Source: Frateuria sp. Soil773
GTDB lineage: Bacteria; Pseudomonadota; Gammaproteobacteria; Xanthomonadales; Rhodanobacteraceae
Direction: 5' to 3'
Assembly (NCBI RefSeq): GCF_001428405.1
Contig: NZ_LMSL01000018.1
Span: 11,311-75,310 of the forward strand
Length of the DNA: 64,000 nt
Shown: positions 50,633-58,954 of the stretch, piece after piece
How the letters are laid out: every line of letters begins with the position of its first letter
Position numbering within the stretch: position 1 is the stretch's first letter
Position numbers and translations under genes: made by a program
Notes under the pieces: model-generated
Seen by the model: only the letters and a program-made list of their open reading frames with translations
Told to the model about the DNA's origin: nothing
Databases searched by the model: none

Positions 50633-50662
50633 GTATCCACCTCCACGTGGGTCCGGACGGCG

Positions 50663-51004
50663 TTACTGCTTGCGACCCAGCGTTTCCAGCGCCTGGCCCA
50701 CGGCGTTGTTGGAGGTCGAGGCATTGGTCGAGAGGAACTGCATCTTCAGGCTCTCGGCGGTCAGTTGGGTCATCACCGACGGGGTGTCGCCGCCGCTCTC
50801 GCTGATCTTCGAGGACAGCGCGGTGACCTTGGAGGCCTGCTGGTCGAGCGCGTTGCCCCACGCCTTGGCCATCGCCTCGAACCAGCTCTTGGAATCGTCG
50901 GCGCTGGCCGACTGCCCGGCGCTGGCGCTGCCGGCGGCGATGGTGCGGGCCAGGTCGGGGAACTGCGTGGTGCTGCCGTTGCCGTTGATCGGGTTGCTGC
51001 TCAT
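50663..51004 (-). CDS. small type III protein at the needle-gene position (SctF candidate)
   Basis: A 113-residue protein rich in Ser, Ala, Asn, Thr and Gln, with no membrane segment or Cys. The second half is predicted helical (SWFEAMAKAWGNALDQQASKVTALSSKI, then ...ESLKMQFLSTNASTSNNAVGQALETLG). Needle subunits are small helical proteins, and in Ysc- and Bordetella-type loci sctF lies between sctD and sctI, exactly here. However, it is longer than usual needle subunits (60-90 residues) and no clear sequence match was recognised. The start 51004 is preferred because GAGGAG lies six bases upstream; the in-frame ATG at 51010 abuts it. Confidence 0.6.
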   Translation of the reverse strand: MSSNPINGNGSTTQFPDLARTIAAGSASAGQSASADDSKSWFEAMAKAWGNALDQQASKVTALSSKISESGGDTPSVMTQLTAESLKMQFLSTNASTSNNAVGQALETLGRKQ

Positions 51005-51137
51005 GTTCATCTCCTCGATTGGATGACGGGGCCACGCCGATCGATGGTGGGCTCCGGGGTGGACCGGCATCGCCGATCCGGTCGGCGCGAACGGCAACCG
51101 CCGCACGCGCCCGTGGACCGCAAGGTCCGTCTTGCGT

Positions 51138-52400
51138 CTATGGCCGCGGCGATGGCGCCTCCGCCGCGGATGAGGACGGCGCCGCCGAACCGGCGGGCGC
51201 CGGCGTGATGGCGGCCGCCATCCCGCTGGGGTCCAGGTCGTGCAGCTTCTGGTATTCGTCGCTCTTTTCGAGCTGCTTGATGCTGCCGTCCGGCAGCCGC
51301 ACCAGCACGTCGTCGCGCTCGTCCACGCTCAGGAACACCCCGCCTTGCGGCAGGGGGTTGCCCGGGTAGTAGCGCGACTGGTCGGCCGTGACCAGGTAGG
51401 GCTCGTCGCCGCTGATCACGCGGCGGATGCGCTTGCCGGGGTCGGCCTTCGGCGGCTCCGGCTTGCCCTCGTCGACGTTCTTCAGGGCCATGCTGAGGCC
51501 GAGCGCGTCGGTGTTGAGGTTCTGCATGTCGGCCGAACCGAGCACCTCGCGCTTCACCTTCTCGGCGTGGGCCGGGTCGCCGAAGTGGCCGGTCACCTCG
51601 ATGCCGCCGGTGTCGAGCAGGTGGCTCTCCACGGTGTAGCCGTGCATCGCGAAGATGTCGCGCACCTGGCTCGCCACGCTGGGCCAGTCGCGCACGCTCA
51701 GTTCGGTGATCAGGCCGGCGGCGCCCAGGCGCTGCTTGAGCTGCGGCAACTGCGCGGCATTGCCCACCACGCCGCGCACCAGCAGCCGGTCGCCCGCGCC
51801 GCTGGTCGCGCTGACGTGGAACAGCGACATCTGCTTGAGGATGCCGCGCACCTGCTCCAGTTGCTGCGCCACGTTGCGCTCCGGCAGGGCCACCGGATGG
51901 GTGACCTGCCAACTGCCGAACAGCACCAGCGCCGCCACCAGCAGCAGCAGGCCGACCACCGCCAGCACGCCGCGCCGGCGGCCGGCCATCTGCTTCTCGG
52001 TCAGCGCCGCGACGCCGTCGCCGGCGCTGTCGGCGACGTGCTGCCACTGTGCGCTCCAGTGCGGCCCCACCGCGAACTGCACGTCGCCCAGGCGCACCAG
52101 CGCGAAATGCTCCAGGCTGATGTTCTCGCCGACGGCGATGCTGCCGTCGTCGGTCTCCACCGTACCTTCCATCGCGCGCAGCAGTACCTGGTCGCCGACC
52201 GCGGTGAGCACGCAGTGGTGCGCGGCGATCGCCGGGTCGGCCAGGATCAGGTCGCAGTCGTCGGCCTGGCCGATCATCAGGATGCCGCGCTGCGGCAGGC
52301 GCACTTCGGCGCCGGCATGCACGCCGCTGAACACGCGCAGGCTCAACTGGACCTTGGCGGTCCGTTCGAGGCTGCGGTGCTGGGCGGCGGGCCGGCTCAT
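51138..52400 (-). CDS. sctD: type III secretion inner-membrane ring protein SctD
   Basis: A 420-residue YscD/HrpQ-type protein. An N-terminal FHA-like domain (SLRVFSGVHAGAEVRLPQRGILMIGQADDCDLIL) precedes one membrane helix (residues about 145-167, GVLAVVGLLLLVAALVLFGSW). Periplasmic ring modules then end in a Pro/Ala-rich tail (SSAAEAPSPRP). It connects the secretin to the inner ring. It starts 16 bp after sctC. Confidence 0.92.
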   Translation of the reverse strand: MSRPAAQHRSLERTAKVQLSLRVFSGVHAGAEVRLPQRGILMIGQADDCDLILADPAIAAHHCVLTAVGDQVLLRAMEGTVETDDGSIAVGENISLEHFALVRLGDVQFAVGPHWSAQWQHVADSAGDGVAALTEKQMAGRRRGVLAVVGLLLLVAALVLFGSWQVTHPVALPERNVAQQLEQVRGILKQMSLFHVSATSGAGDRLLVRGVVGNAAQLPQLKQRLGAAGLITELSVRDWPSVASQVRDIFAMHGYTVESHLLDTGGIEVTGHFGDPAHAEKVKREVLGSADMQNLNTDALGLSMALKNVDEGKPEPPKADPGKRIRRVISGDEPYLVTADQSRYYPGNPLPQGGVFLSVDERDDVLVRLPDGSIKQLEKSDEYQKLHDLDPSGMAAAITPAPAGSAAPSSSAAEAPSPRP

Positions 52401-52416
52401 GGGGCGTCCTCCGTGC

Positions 52417-54384
52417 TCAGCGCCGCGCCGGCACCGGCGCCACCGGCACCGCCTGGATCACGCCGTCGTTCGGCACCGGCGAAGGCGAGGGCAGTGGCTG
52501 CTGCACCTGGCTGCGCTTGTGGTTCCACCAGGCGTCCTTGCGCTCTTCCTGCTTGTCCAGCTGCTGCTGCGTCTCGATCGTGACCTGCGAGGAACTGGGC
52601 GTCGCCTGCCCGCTGATGCGGTTCAGCGCGACCAGCCGCGGCGTGATCAGGAACAGCCGCTCGGTATGCGCGCGCTGCTTCTGCACGGTCTTGAACAGGT
52701 AGCCCAGCAGCGGGATGTCGCCGAGGATCGGGATCTTGCTCTCGGCGTTGTCCAGCTTGTCCTGGGTCAGCCCGCCGAGCAGCAGGCCCTGGCCCTCGCG
52801 GATGATCGCCTGCGTGTTCACCGCATTCTGGTAGACGATCGGGTAGCGGATCTTGTTGGCGTCCTTCGCCTGGAAGGTGACGTTGCCGTCCTCGATCTGC
52901 ACCAGCATGCGGATCTCGCGCTGGCCGTTCTCGGTCACCACGTGCGGCGTCACGCGCAGGGTGGTGCCGGCGATGATGTTGTAGAGGTCCTGGCTGTAGG
53001 CGCCGGCGACCGGCACGTAGACGGTCTGGTTGCTCTGGATCACCGCCTCGGCGTCGCTCATGGTGATCACCTGCGGCCGGGTCAGCACGTGGGTGACGCC
53101 GTCGTCCTCCAGCGCGTTGACGCTGGCCACGAACTTGCCGGGGTTGCCGAGGATCGCGCCGAGCTGCAGGCCGTTGCCGAACAGGCCGGGGATGCCGCTG
53201 GTGTCGCCCAGGCCGAGCGCCGCCAGCATCAGCGCCTGGTTCGCCAGCGAATCGCTGCCGATGCCGGACGTCGCGTTGCCAGTCTGGAAGCCGACGGTGG
53301 TGCGGTGGTTGCGGTAGAACCAGTTGACGCCGAGCTTGCGCGCCTTGCTCTTGTCGACGTCGATGATGGTGGCTTCGATCTCCACCATCTGCGGCGCCAC
53401 GTCGAGGTTGCGGATCAGGTCGTCGTACATCGGCAGCCGCTCGGGCGTGTCGCGCACGATGATCGCGTTGCGGAAGCTGTCGGCGACGATGCGCACGTCG
53501 CCGGCGCCGTCCACCGCCTGCAGTCCGCCCGACGATCCGCGCGGCCCCAGCGGCGCCGCCGGCGGTACCAGGCCGTCGTCGTCTGGCTGGCTGCCGTAGT
53601 CGCCCAGCGGGGGCGGCAGTTGCTGCCCCTGCGCGGCCAGCCCCTGCCCGCGCAGGCCCTGCTGGCGCGACGGCAGCAGCCGGCTGGCACCGTCGAAGCG
53701 GCCCTCGCCGGCCTCGCCGACCAGCGCGCGCAGCACGCTGGCGACGCCGGGGATCGTCACCTGCCGGTTGCCCACGGTCATCGTGGTATCCGAGGCCCAG
53801 GCGTACTTGAGCGGGTAGAACTTGAAGCGGGTGTCGACGTTGCGGCCCAGCCCGGACACGGTCTGCGCCATCTGCTTCACCTGCTCGACGAAGCGCTTGG
53901 TGCCGGTGGCGGTGACCAGGCCGGTGCTCGGCTCCATCTTCCACACGTTGGCGCTGTCGGACCAGCTCACGCTGGCCATCGCGGCGAGGAACTGCTTCTC
54001 GGCCGGCAGCGGCACGCTGGTGTAGTCGGTCTGCCGCTCGGCGGTCAGGTAGATGTAGACGGCCGAACCGTCGTAGTAGGCGAGCAGGTCGTTGCTGTTG
54101 GCGATGCGGCGCCACACCTGCGCGTAGCTGCCCTTGAAGTTGCCGTTGACGGTGCCGCCGCGCGCCGCCACCTGCGGGCTCAGCACCACCTCCAGGCCCT
54201 GGTCGTGGAAGAAGTCCGGCAGGATCTCGCGCAGGCTCTTGTCGCTCTGCACCTCGGTGGTGCCCTTCTTGAAGGGGATCGCCGCGGCCTGCGCGACTCC
54301 CGTGAACAGCAGCAGGCCGGCCAGCAGCCCGCCGAACTGCCAGCAACGCATCCTGTCCTGCCCGCCCCTGTCTCGTCGCATCAT
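52417..54384 (-). CDS. sctC: type III secretion outer-membrane secretin SctC
   Basis: A 655-residue secretin. A signal peptide (about MRCWQFGGLLAGLLLFTGVAQA) is followed by N0-N1 periplasmic domains (LREILPDFFHDQGLEVVLSPQV). A Gly/Pro/Gln-rich insert near residues 240-300 comes next. The secretin domain has VEIEATIIDVDKSKARKLGVNW and VTHVLTRPQVITMSD, ending with LGDIPLLGYLFKT and the usual membrane-amphipathic GERLF-type region. The start is ATG 54384 because AAGGAA lies upstream; the open frame extends to 54405. The secretin establishes a non-flagellar injectisome. Confidence 0.95.
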   Translation of the reverse strand: MMRRDRGGQDRMRCWQFGGLLAGLLLFTGVAQAAAIPFKKGTTEVQSDKSLREILPDFFHDQGLEVVLSPQVAARGGTVNGNFKGSYAQVWRRIANSNDLLAYYDGSAVYIYLTAERQTDYTSVPLPAEKQFLAAMASVSWSDSANVWKMEPSTGLVTATGTKRFVEQVKQMAQTVSGLGRNVDTRFKFYPLKYAWASDTTMTVGNRQVTIPGVASVLRALVGEAGEGRFDGASRLLPSRQQGLRGQGLAAQGQQLPPPLGDYGSQPDDDGLVPPAAPLGPRGSSGGLQAVDGAGDVRIVADSFRNAIIVRDTPERLPMYDDLIRNLDVAPQMVEIEATIIDVDKSKARKLGVNWFYRNHRTTVGFQTGNATSGIGSDSLANQALMLAALGLGDTSGIPGLFGNGLQLGAILGNPGKFVASVNALEDDGVTHVLTRPQVITMSDAEAVIQSNQTVYVPVAGAYSQDLYNIIAGTTLRVTPHVVTENGQREIRMLVQIEDGNVTFQAKDANKIRYPIVYQNAVNTQAIIREGQGLLLGGLTQDKLDNAESKIPILGDIPLLGYLFKTVQKQRAHTERLFLITPRLVALNRISGQATPSSSQVTIETQQQLDKQEERKDAWWNHKRSQVQQPLPSPSPVPNDGVIQAVPVAPVPARR

Positions 54385-54418
54385 TGGATTCCTTGGCCCT
54401 TGCATGAGATCCGGCCGC

Positions 54419-56485
54419 TCAGGCGGCCAATTGTCCTACCGGCACCAGACGTAGATCGGGCACCAGTTCCTGATAAGAAAGCACCGGGATGTCGGCGTAT
54501 TCGGCCTCGGTGAGCTTGCGCAGGTGGCGACGCACGTCCATCGAGCTGAGCAGCACCATCGTCTCGCCGTGCTCGCCGCGCGCGAATTCGCCGATCTGCT
54601 CGAGCAGCCGCGCCGCCAGGTCCGGCTCCACCGCCAGTTGGGTGCCGGCCGGCCCGGTGTGCACCGAGCGACGCAGGCGTTCCTCCAGCTCCGGCCGCGC
54701 CACCAGCACGCGTAGCACGTGCGCGTCGTCGGCGTAGCGGTAGCTGAGGTGGCGGCGCAGCGCCATGCGCACGTACTCGGCGACCAGCACGATGTCTTTC
54801 TCGCGGCTGGCGGCGTCGGTGATCGCCTCGAATACGTCGCGCAACTGGCGGATCGGCACGCGCTCCTCGACCAGCCGCTTCAACACCTCCGCCACGCGTT
54901 GCGGCGACACCACGCGCAGCATCTCGCGCACCAGGTCGGGGTAGTCGCGGCTCAGGCCGTTGGAGAGGTTGGAGGTTTCCTGGATGCCGACGAACAGCGA
55001 CAGGTGGCGCTCCAGCGCCAGCCGGATGTGCTCGCGCAGCATCTGCGGCGCTTCCAGCGCGCTGGCGGCCGCGGCGCTGTGGCGGTCGATCCAGCGCCCC
55101 GGGAAGCCGGCCACCGTCTCGGCGCTCAGCGCCTGCTCGCCCGGCGCGGGCGACGGCAATGCGCCGCGTCCCGGCAGGAACAGCGCGTCCGGCTTGATCA
55201 CGCCGTGGCCGATCCGCACGCCATAGGCATACAGCGCGTAGCCGTTCGGCGGCAGCGTCAGGCCGGCACGCAGGGCCGGCTTGGGCAGCGGCACGCCGTA
55301 CTCCTCGCGCAGCATGCCGACCACCTGACGGAACAGGTTGCGCACCGCGGTGCTGCCCAGCGCCTGCAGCGCGCTCATGTGCACTTCCAGCAGCAGGGCC
55401 GGCGGCGCGCTCAGCGCATCGCTGTCGGCCAGGTCCGGCGGCAGCAGCTCGGCCTGGCTTTCCGGCACCTTGAACAGGCGGCGCAGGAAGCCGACCCGCT
55501 CGCGCATGCGCCAGGACGCCGCGCCGACCAGGGCCAGCCCCAGCGGCAGGAACACCACCACCGGGAACCCCGGCACCAGCATCATGCCCAGCGCGATGCC
55601 GCCGAGGATCATCAGCACGCGCGGCTCGCCGGAAATCTGCTTGCCGATGATCGCGCCGAGGTTGCGCTCCTCCTCGTCGCCGGCGGTGCGGGTGACGATC
55701 AGGCCGGCCGAGATCGAGGCGAGCAGGGCGGGGATCTGCGCGACCAGGCCGTCGCCGATGGTCAGCACGCTGTAGGTATGGGTGGCGTCGCCCAGCGACA
55801 TGCCGTGCATCATCACGCCGACGCCGAGGCCGCCGAGCAGGTTGATCACGATGATCACCATGCCGGCGATCGCGTCGCCCTTGACGAACTTCATCGCGCC
55901 GTCGAGCGAGCCGTGCAGCTGGCTCTCCACCTCGAGCAGGCGCCGGCGGCGGCGCGCCTCGTCCTTTTCGAGCAGGCCCGAGCGCAGGTCCGAGTCGATC
56001 GACAACTGCTTGCCCGGCATCGCGTCCAGCGAGAAGCGCGCGGCCACCTCGGCGACGCGCTCGGCGCCCTTCGCCACCACGATGAACTGCACCACGGTGA
56101 TGATCAGGAACACCACCAGGCCGACGATCAGGTTGCCGCCGACCACCATGTTGCCGAAGGTGTCGATGATGTGGCCGCCGTCGGCGTGCAGCAGGATCGA
56201 GCGGGTGATCGCGATCGACAGGGCCAGGCGGAACAGCGTGGTCAGCAGCAGCACGCTGGGGAAACTGGAGAACGCCACCGGCGCCGGTATGTAGATGGCG
56301 ATCAGCAGCAGGCCGACGCCGATCAGCATGTTCAGCGCCACCAGCGCGTCGATCGCCACCATCGGCAGCGGCAGGATCATCAGGCCGATGATCGCCACCA
56401 CGCCGGCGACCAGTACCAGGTCGCTGTAGCTGCGCGAGCCGCCCGGCCCAGGCGCGAAGCGCGCGAGGATCGCCTCGATCGCCAT
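54419..56485 (-). CDS. sctV: type III secretion export-gate protein SctV
   Basis: A 688-residue FlhA/LcrD/HrcV-type protein. Eight N-terminal membrane helices are present, with the FHIPEP-like region diverged as VAFSSFPSVLLLTTLFRLALSIAITRSILLHADGGHIIDTFGNMVVGG. The cytosolic ring domain follows from about residue 340 (VHMSALQALGSTAVRNLFRQVVGMLREEYGVPLP). The start is ATG 56485 with GGGGAG upstream. A palindromic box is about 270 bp upstream. It heads the minus-strand operon; sctC starts 34 bp after its stop. Confidence 0.97.
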   Translation of the reverse strand: MAIEAILARFAPGPGGSRSYSDLVLVAGVVAIIGLMILPLPMVAIDALVALNMLIGVGLLLIAIYIPAPVAFSSFPSVLLLTTLFRLALSIAITRSILLHADGGHIIDTFGNMVVGGNLIVGLVVFLIITVVQFIVVAKGAERVAEVAARFSLDAMPGKQLSIDSDLRSGLLEKDEARRRRRLLEVESQLHGSLDGAMKFVKGDAIAGMVIIVINLLGGLGVGVMMHGMSLGDATHTYSVLTIGDGLVAQIPALLASISAGLIVTRTAGDEEERNLGAIIGKQISGEPRVLMILGGIALGMMLVPGFPVVVFLPLGLALVGAASWRMRERVGFLRRLFKVPESQAELLPPDLADSDALSAPPALLLEVHMSALQALGSTAVRNLFRQVVGMLREEYGVPLPKPALRAGLTLPPNGYALYAYGVRIGHGVIKPDALFLPGRGALPSPAPGEQALSAETVAGFPGRWIDRHSAAAASALEAPQMLREHIRLALERHLSLFVGIQETSNLSNGLSRDYPDLVREMLRVVSPQRVAEVLKRLVEERVPIRQLRDVFEAITDAASREKDIVLVAEYVRMALRRHLSYRYADDAHVLRVLVARPELEERLRRSVHTGPAGTQLAVEPDLAARLLEQIGEFARGEHGETMVLLSSMDVRRHLRKLTEAEYADIPVLSYQELVPDLRLVPVGQLAA

Positions 56486-56595
56486 CAGCCTGCGCTCCCC
56501 TCGCGACGCGCAGGGCCGCCGCGACGCGGCCGCTGCCACCGGCGATACCTGCTGCAGACTTCGACGACCATGCTGCGCGACACGAAGAACTCCAT
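56485..56595 (-). CDS. possible 36-residue leader ORF coupled to sctV
   Basis: A short ORF (MEFFVSRSMVVEVCSRYRRWQ..., ending EGSAG) whose TGA overlaps the sctV ATG as TGATG at 56487-56483. The third codon position is GC-rich, as in neighbouring genes. It has no recognisable domain and a weak ribosome-binding site; an earlier in-frame Met lies at 56679. It may be a small regulator or leader, or simply open by chance. Confidence 0.25.
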   Translation of the reverse strand: MEFFVSRSMVVEVCSRYRRWQRPRRGGPARREGSAG

Positions 56596-56752
56596 CTCAT
56601 CGGAACGGCCGACCGACCGGGACGCCTCCCGGCGCCCCGATCCCTTGGCCGTTGCCGATGTCGCCGCATGCCGGAACATACGATTACTTCAGCCGATGCC
56701 CCCTGTCGGCGATCGGTTGTCCGGTGAACCTACACAGCGCCTACAAAATGCG

Positions 56753-56776
56753 AAACCTAGGGAAAACCCTAGGTTT
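56753..56776 (-). promoter_or_regulatory. CTAGGG-N4-CCCTAG box upstream of sctV
   Basis: The strongest of the three palindromes: AAACCTAGGG (56753-56762) and its perfect 10-bp complement (56767-56776) around AAAA. It is 268 bp upstream of the sctV ATG in the otherwise empty stretch 56486-56864, apart from the possible leader ORF. On the sctV side TGTAGG at 56729-56734 is a poor -10 candidate at about the expected distance. Confidence 0.6.
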
Positions 56777-56864
56777 TGGATTCACTAATGTGAATATGAA
56801 TCGCAGGCGACCGGAAAATGTCGAACCGTTTACAGAAACGCGAATTTCCGTGAAATGAATCACA

Positions 56865-57197
56865 TTATCCAGACGTATCCTCGCGGCGTAATTCGGCGAT
56901 CAATTCGACCCGCTGTGCGGTGACACCGAGCACCAGGCGCCGGTCCTGCGCATCCAGCACCACCACGCGCTCGCGGCTGCCCACGGCCACCGCCTGCACC
57001 AGCCTGAGCGGGCCCCGCCCCCCTTGCAGCGACTGGCCCCGCCGCAGCCACCAGAGCAGGGCCAGCAACCCGACGGTAACCGCAATCAGAGGCACCAGCA
57101 GGCCCAGCCACATGCCGCCCGTGCCGGAGCCGTCCGCGGCGAATGCCGCCGTCGGCCAACATAATCCCGCCGTGACGTTGCGCAGCAATTTGTTCAT
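56865..57197 (-). CDS. fliO: FliO-like protein in the injectisome locus
   Basis: A 110-residue protein with a signal-like N terminus (MNKLLRNVTAGLCWPTAAFA) and a membrane helix at residues about 29-50. A cytosolic domain opens LRLVQAVAVGSRERVVVLDAQDRRLVLGVTAQRVELIAEL, which is the characteristic FliO pattern. FliO assists assembly of FliP in flagella and is normally absent from injectisomes. Here it lies divergent from the sensor kinase, and the SctR, SctS and SctT proteins are encoded further along. The start 57197 is preferred over 57317, which lacks a signal-like start. The family call rests on the conserved stretch. Confidence 0.75.
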   Translation of the reverse strand: MNKLLRNVTAGLCWPTAAFAADGSGTGGMWLGLLVPLIAVTVGLLALLWWLRRGQSLQGGRGPLRLVQAVAVGSRERVVVLDAQDRRLVLGVTAQRVELIAELRREDTSG

Positions 57198-57233
57198 GGC
57201 ATTATCCCGATTCCTTAAATGAGGTGATTGCGT

Positions 57234-57251
57234 ATTCGTTGGGGGACGAAT
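57234..57251. promoter_or_regulatory. inverted repeat between the FliO-like and kinase genes
   Basis: ATTCGT and ACGAAT arms of 6 bp with a 6-bp spacer in the 83-bp divergent region. It may be an operator or part of overlapping promoters. It does not match the CTAGGG box or the Xanthomonas PIP-box spacing. Confidence 0.3.
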
Positions 57252-57280
57252 CCGATACCCGCCGGCAAGGATAGGCGACG

Positions 57281-58354
57281 ATGCCCGTGACACGCATAGA
57301 GCGCAAGCCAGCACCACGCGACGACGCCCCGTCGACGCATGGCCACGCGCTGATCGACGTCCTGCCGTGGCCGTGCATCGTGTTCGACCGCGGCAGCGGC
57401 GACGCCCTCGGCTGCAACCCGGCCTTCCGCGGCGAGTTCGCGCAGTGGGACGAGGCGCCGTCGCGCGACGCGTTCGAGGCCGACTTCGACCACGTCGGCG
57501 AACAGGACGGACACCTTCTCTATTACGCGCCGGCGAGCCGCCGCTGGTACCGGATCGAGCGGCGCCCGCTGCCGCCTGACGCGGCGGCCGAGGCGGTGTT
57601 CCTCACCAACATGAGCGAGTGCATCGAATCGCTGCGCCGCCACCGCGAGCAGCACGAGCAACTGCTGTCCACCTCGCGCATGATGAGCGTGGGCGAGATG
57701 GCCACCACCCTCGCGCACGAGCTGAACCAGCCGCTCGGCGCGGCCATCAACTACCTGGCCGGCTGCGAGCAGTTGGCCGAATCGAACGGGCACGACCGCC
57801 TGCTGCAAGGCGTACGGCAGGCCAAGCGGCAGACCGAGCGGGCCGCGCAGATCATCGGCAGCATCCGCGAGTTCGTGCGCAGCCGCGAGCCGCACCGGCA
57901 GAATCTGGCCTGCGCGCCGCTGGTGCAGGGCGTGATCGAGCTGTTGCGCCTGGAGGCCGGCCAGCACCAGGTGGCCATCGCCGCCGCGCTGCCCACCGAC
58001 CTGCCGCCGATCTTCGCCGACCGCGTGATGATCGAGCAGGTGCTGCTCAACCTGGTGAAGAACGCGATCGAGGCGATGCGCGACACCCCGCCGGCGCGCC
58101 GGCAGATCACCGTGTCGGCGCGCGTCGACTACGACGACATGATCGAGCTGCGGGTGGTGGACCGCGGCTGCGGCATCGACGAGGGCGGCATGCAGCAGTT
58201 GTTCACGCCGCTGTACACCACCAAGCCCGACGGCCTCGGCATCGGCCTGGCGATCTGCCGCTCGATCATCGAATACCACGAAGGACGCCTGTTCGCCGAA
58301 CCCCAGCCGGACGGCTTGGCGATGATTTTCACCGTGCCCCGAGGTACCGCTTGA
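57281..58354 (+). CDS. soluble sensor histidine kinase of the type III locus (FixL-like)
   Basis: A 357-residue kinase with no membrane segment, so it senses an internal signal. A PAS-like N-terminal part (residues about 22-110) is followed by the H-box SVGEMATTLAHELNQPLGAAINYL (His146). The N-box is NLVKNAIEAMRD, and G-boxes are DRGCGIDEGG and GLGIGLAICRSI. This HELNQPL type is typical of FixL/DctB kinases. Its stop overlaps the ATG of the response regulator (58352-58354). A heme or flavin ligand is not evident. Confidence 0.88.
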   Translation: MPVTRIERKPAPRDDAPSTHGHALIDVLPWPCIVFDRGSGDALGCNPAFRGEFAQWDEAPSRDAFEADFDHVGEQDGHLLYYAPASRRWYRIERRPLPPDAAAEAVFLTNMSECIESLRRHREQHEQLLSTSRMMSVGEMATTLAHELNQPLGAAINYLAGCEQLAESNGHDRLLQGVRQAKRQTERAAQIIGSIREFVRSREPHRQNLACAPLVQGVIELLRLEAGQHQVAIAAALPTDLPPIFADRVMIEQVLLNLVKNAIEAMRDTPPARRQITVSARVDYDDMIELRVVDRGCGIDEGGMQQLFTPLYTTKPDGLGIGLAICRSIIEYHEGRLFAEPQPDGLAMIFTVPRGTA

Positions 58355-58950
58355 TGACAGTTGCTGCCGAGACCCGCGTCTACCTGGTCGACGACCACCA
58401 TGAATTCCGCGAGTCGTGCGTCTGGATCCTCGAGCAGGCCGGCTTCCAGGTGCGCGACCACGCCAGCGCCGAGGCGCTGCTAAAGGACCTGGCGCAGGAA
58501 GCGCCGCCGGCGCGCAGTTGCGTGGTCAGCGACATCCGCATGCCCGGCATGAGCGGCCTGGAGCTGCAGGCCGAGCTGGGGCACCGCGGCCTGTCGCTGC
58601 CGCTGATCTTCGTCACCGGCCACGGCGACGTGCCGCTGGCGGTGGAGGCGATGCGCCACGGCGCGGCCAATTTCATCGAGAAGCCGTTCGACGCGCCGCT
58701 GCTGATCGAGGCGATCCACGCCGCGCTCGCCAGCCATACGCCGCAGGCGTCCTCCGGCGCGCTGGCCAGCCTCACCCGCCGCGAGCGGCAGGTGCTCGAC
58801 GGCATCATGGGCGGCAAGCTCAACAAGGTGATCGCCGACGACCTGAAGATCAGCCCCAAGACGGTCGAGCTGCACCGCGCCAACCTGATGGCGAAGCTCG
58901 GCGCGCACAACGTGGTCGAGCTGACGCGTGCCGTGCTGGGCCAGGGCTGA
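58354..58950 (+). CDS. FixJ/NarL-family response regulator of the type III locus
   Basis: A 198-residue regulator. The receiver domain has the acidic pair Asp13-Asp14, phospho-acceptor Asp60 in VVSDIRMPGMSG, Thr88 and Lys110. The C-terminal LuxR-type helix-turn-helix is LTRRERQVLDGIMGGKLNKVIADDLKISPKTVELHRANLMAKL. It is paired with the upstream kinase and probably activates the type III genes through the CTAGGG box, although no binding has been shown. It is placed between regulation and structural genes (sctQ starts 4 bp later). Confidence 0.9.
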   Translation: MTVAAETRVYLVDDHHEFRESCVWILEQAGFQVRDHASAEALLKDLAQEAPPARSCVVSDIRMPGMSGLELQAELGHRGLSLPLIFVTGHGDVPLAVEAMRHGAANFIEKPFDAPLLIEAIHAALASHTPQASSGALASLTRRERQVLDGIMGGKLNKVIADDLKISPKTVELHRANLMAKLGAHNVVELTRAVLGQG

Positions 58951-58954
58951 TGCG

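Noticed and set aside
54719-56788. A 689-codon plus-strand frame over sctV
   Set aside because: It is an antisense shadow of sctV with composition unlike any protein family (His, Asp, Gln repeats).
57198-57280. A Xanthomonas PIP box (TTCGB-N15-TTCGB) near the kinase
   Set aside because: The ATTCGT/ACGAAT repeat has a 6-bp spacer and inverted orientation, so it does not match the direct TTCG repeat and 15-bp spacing.
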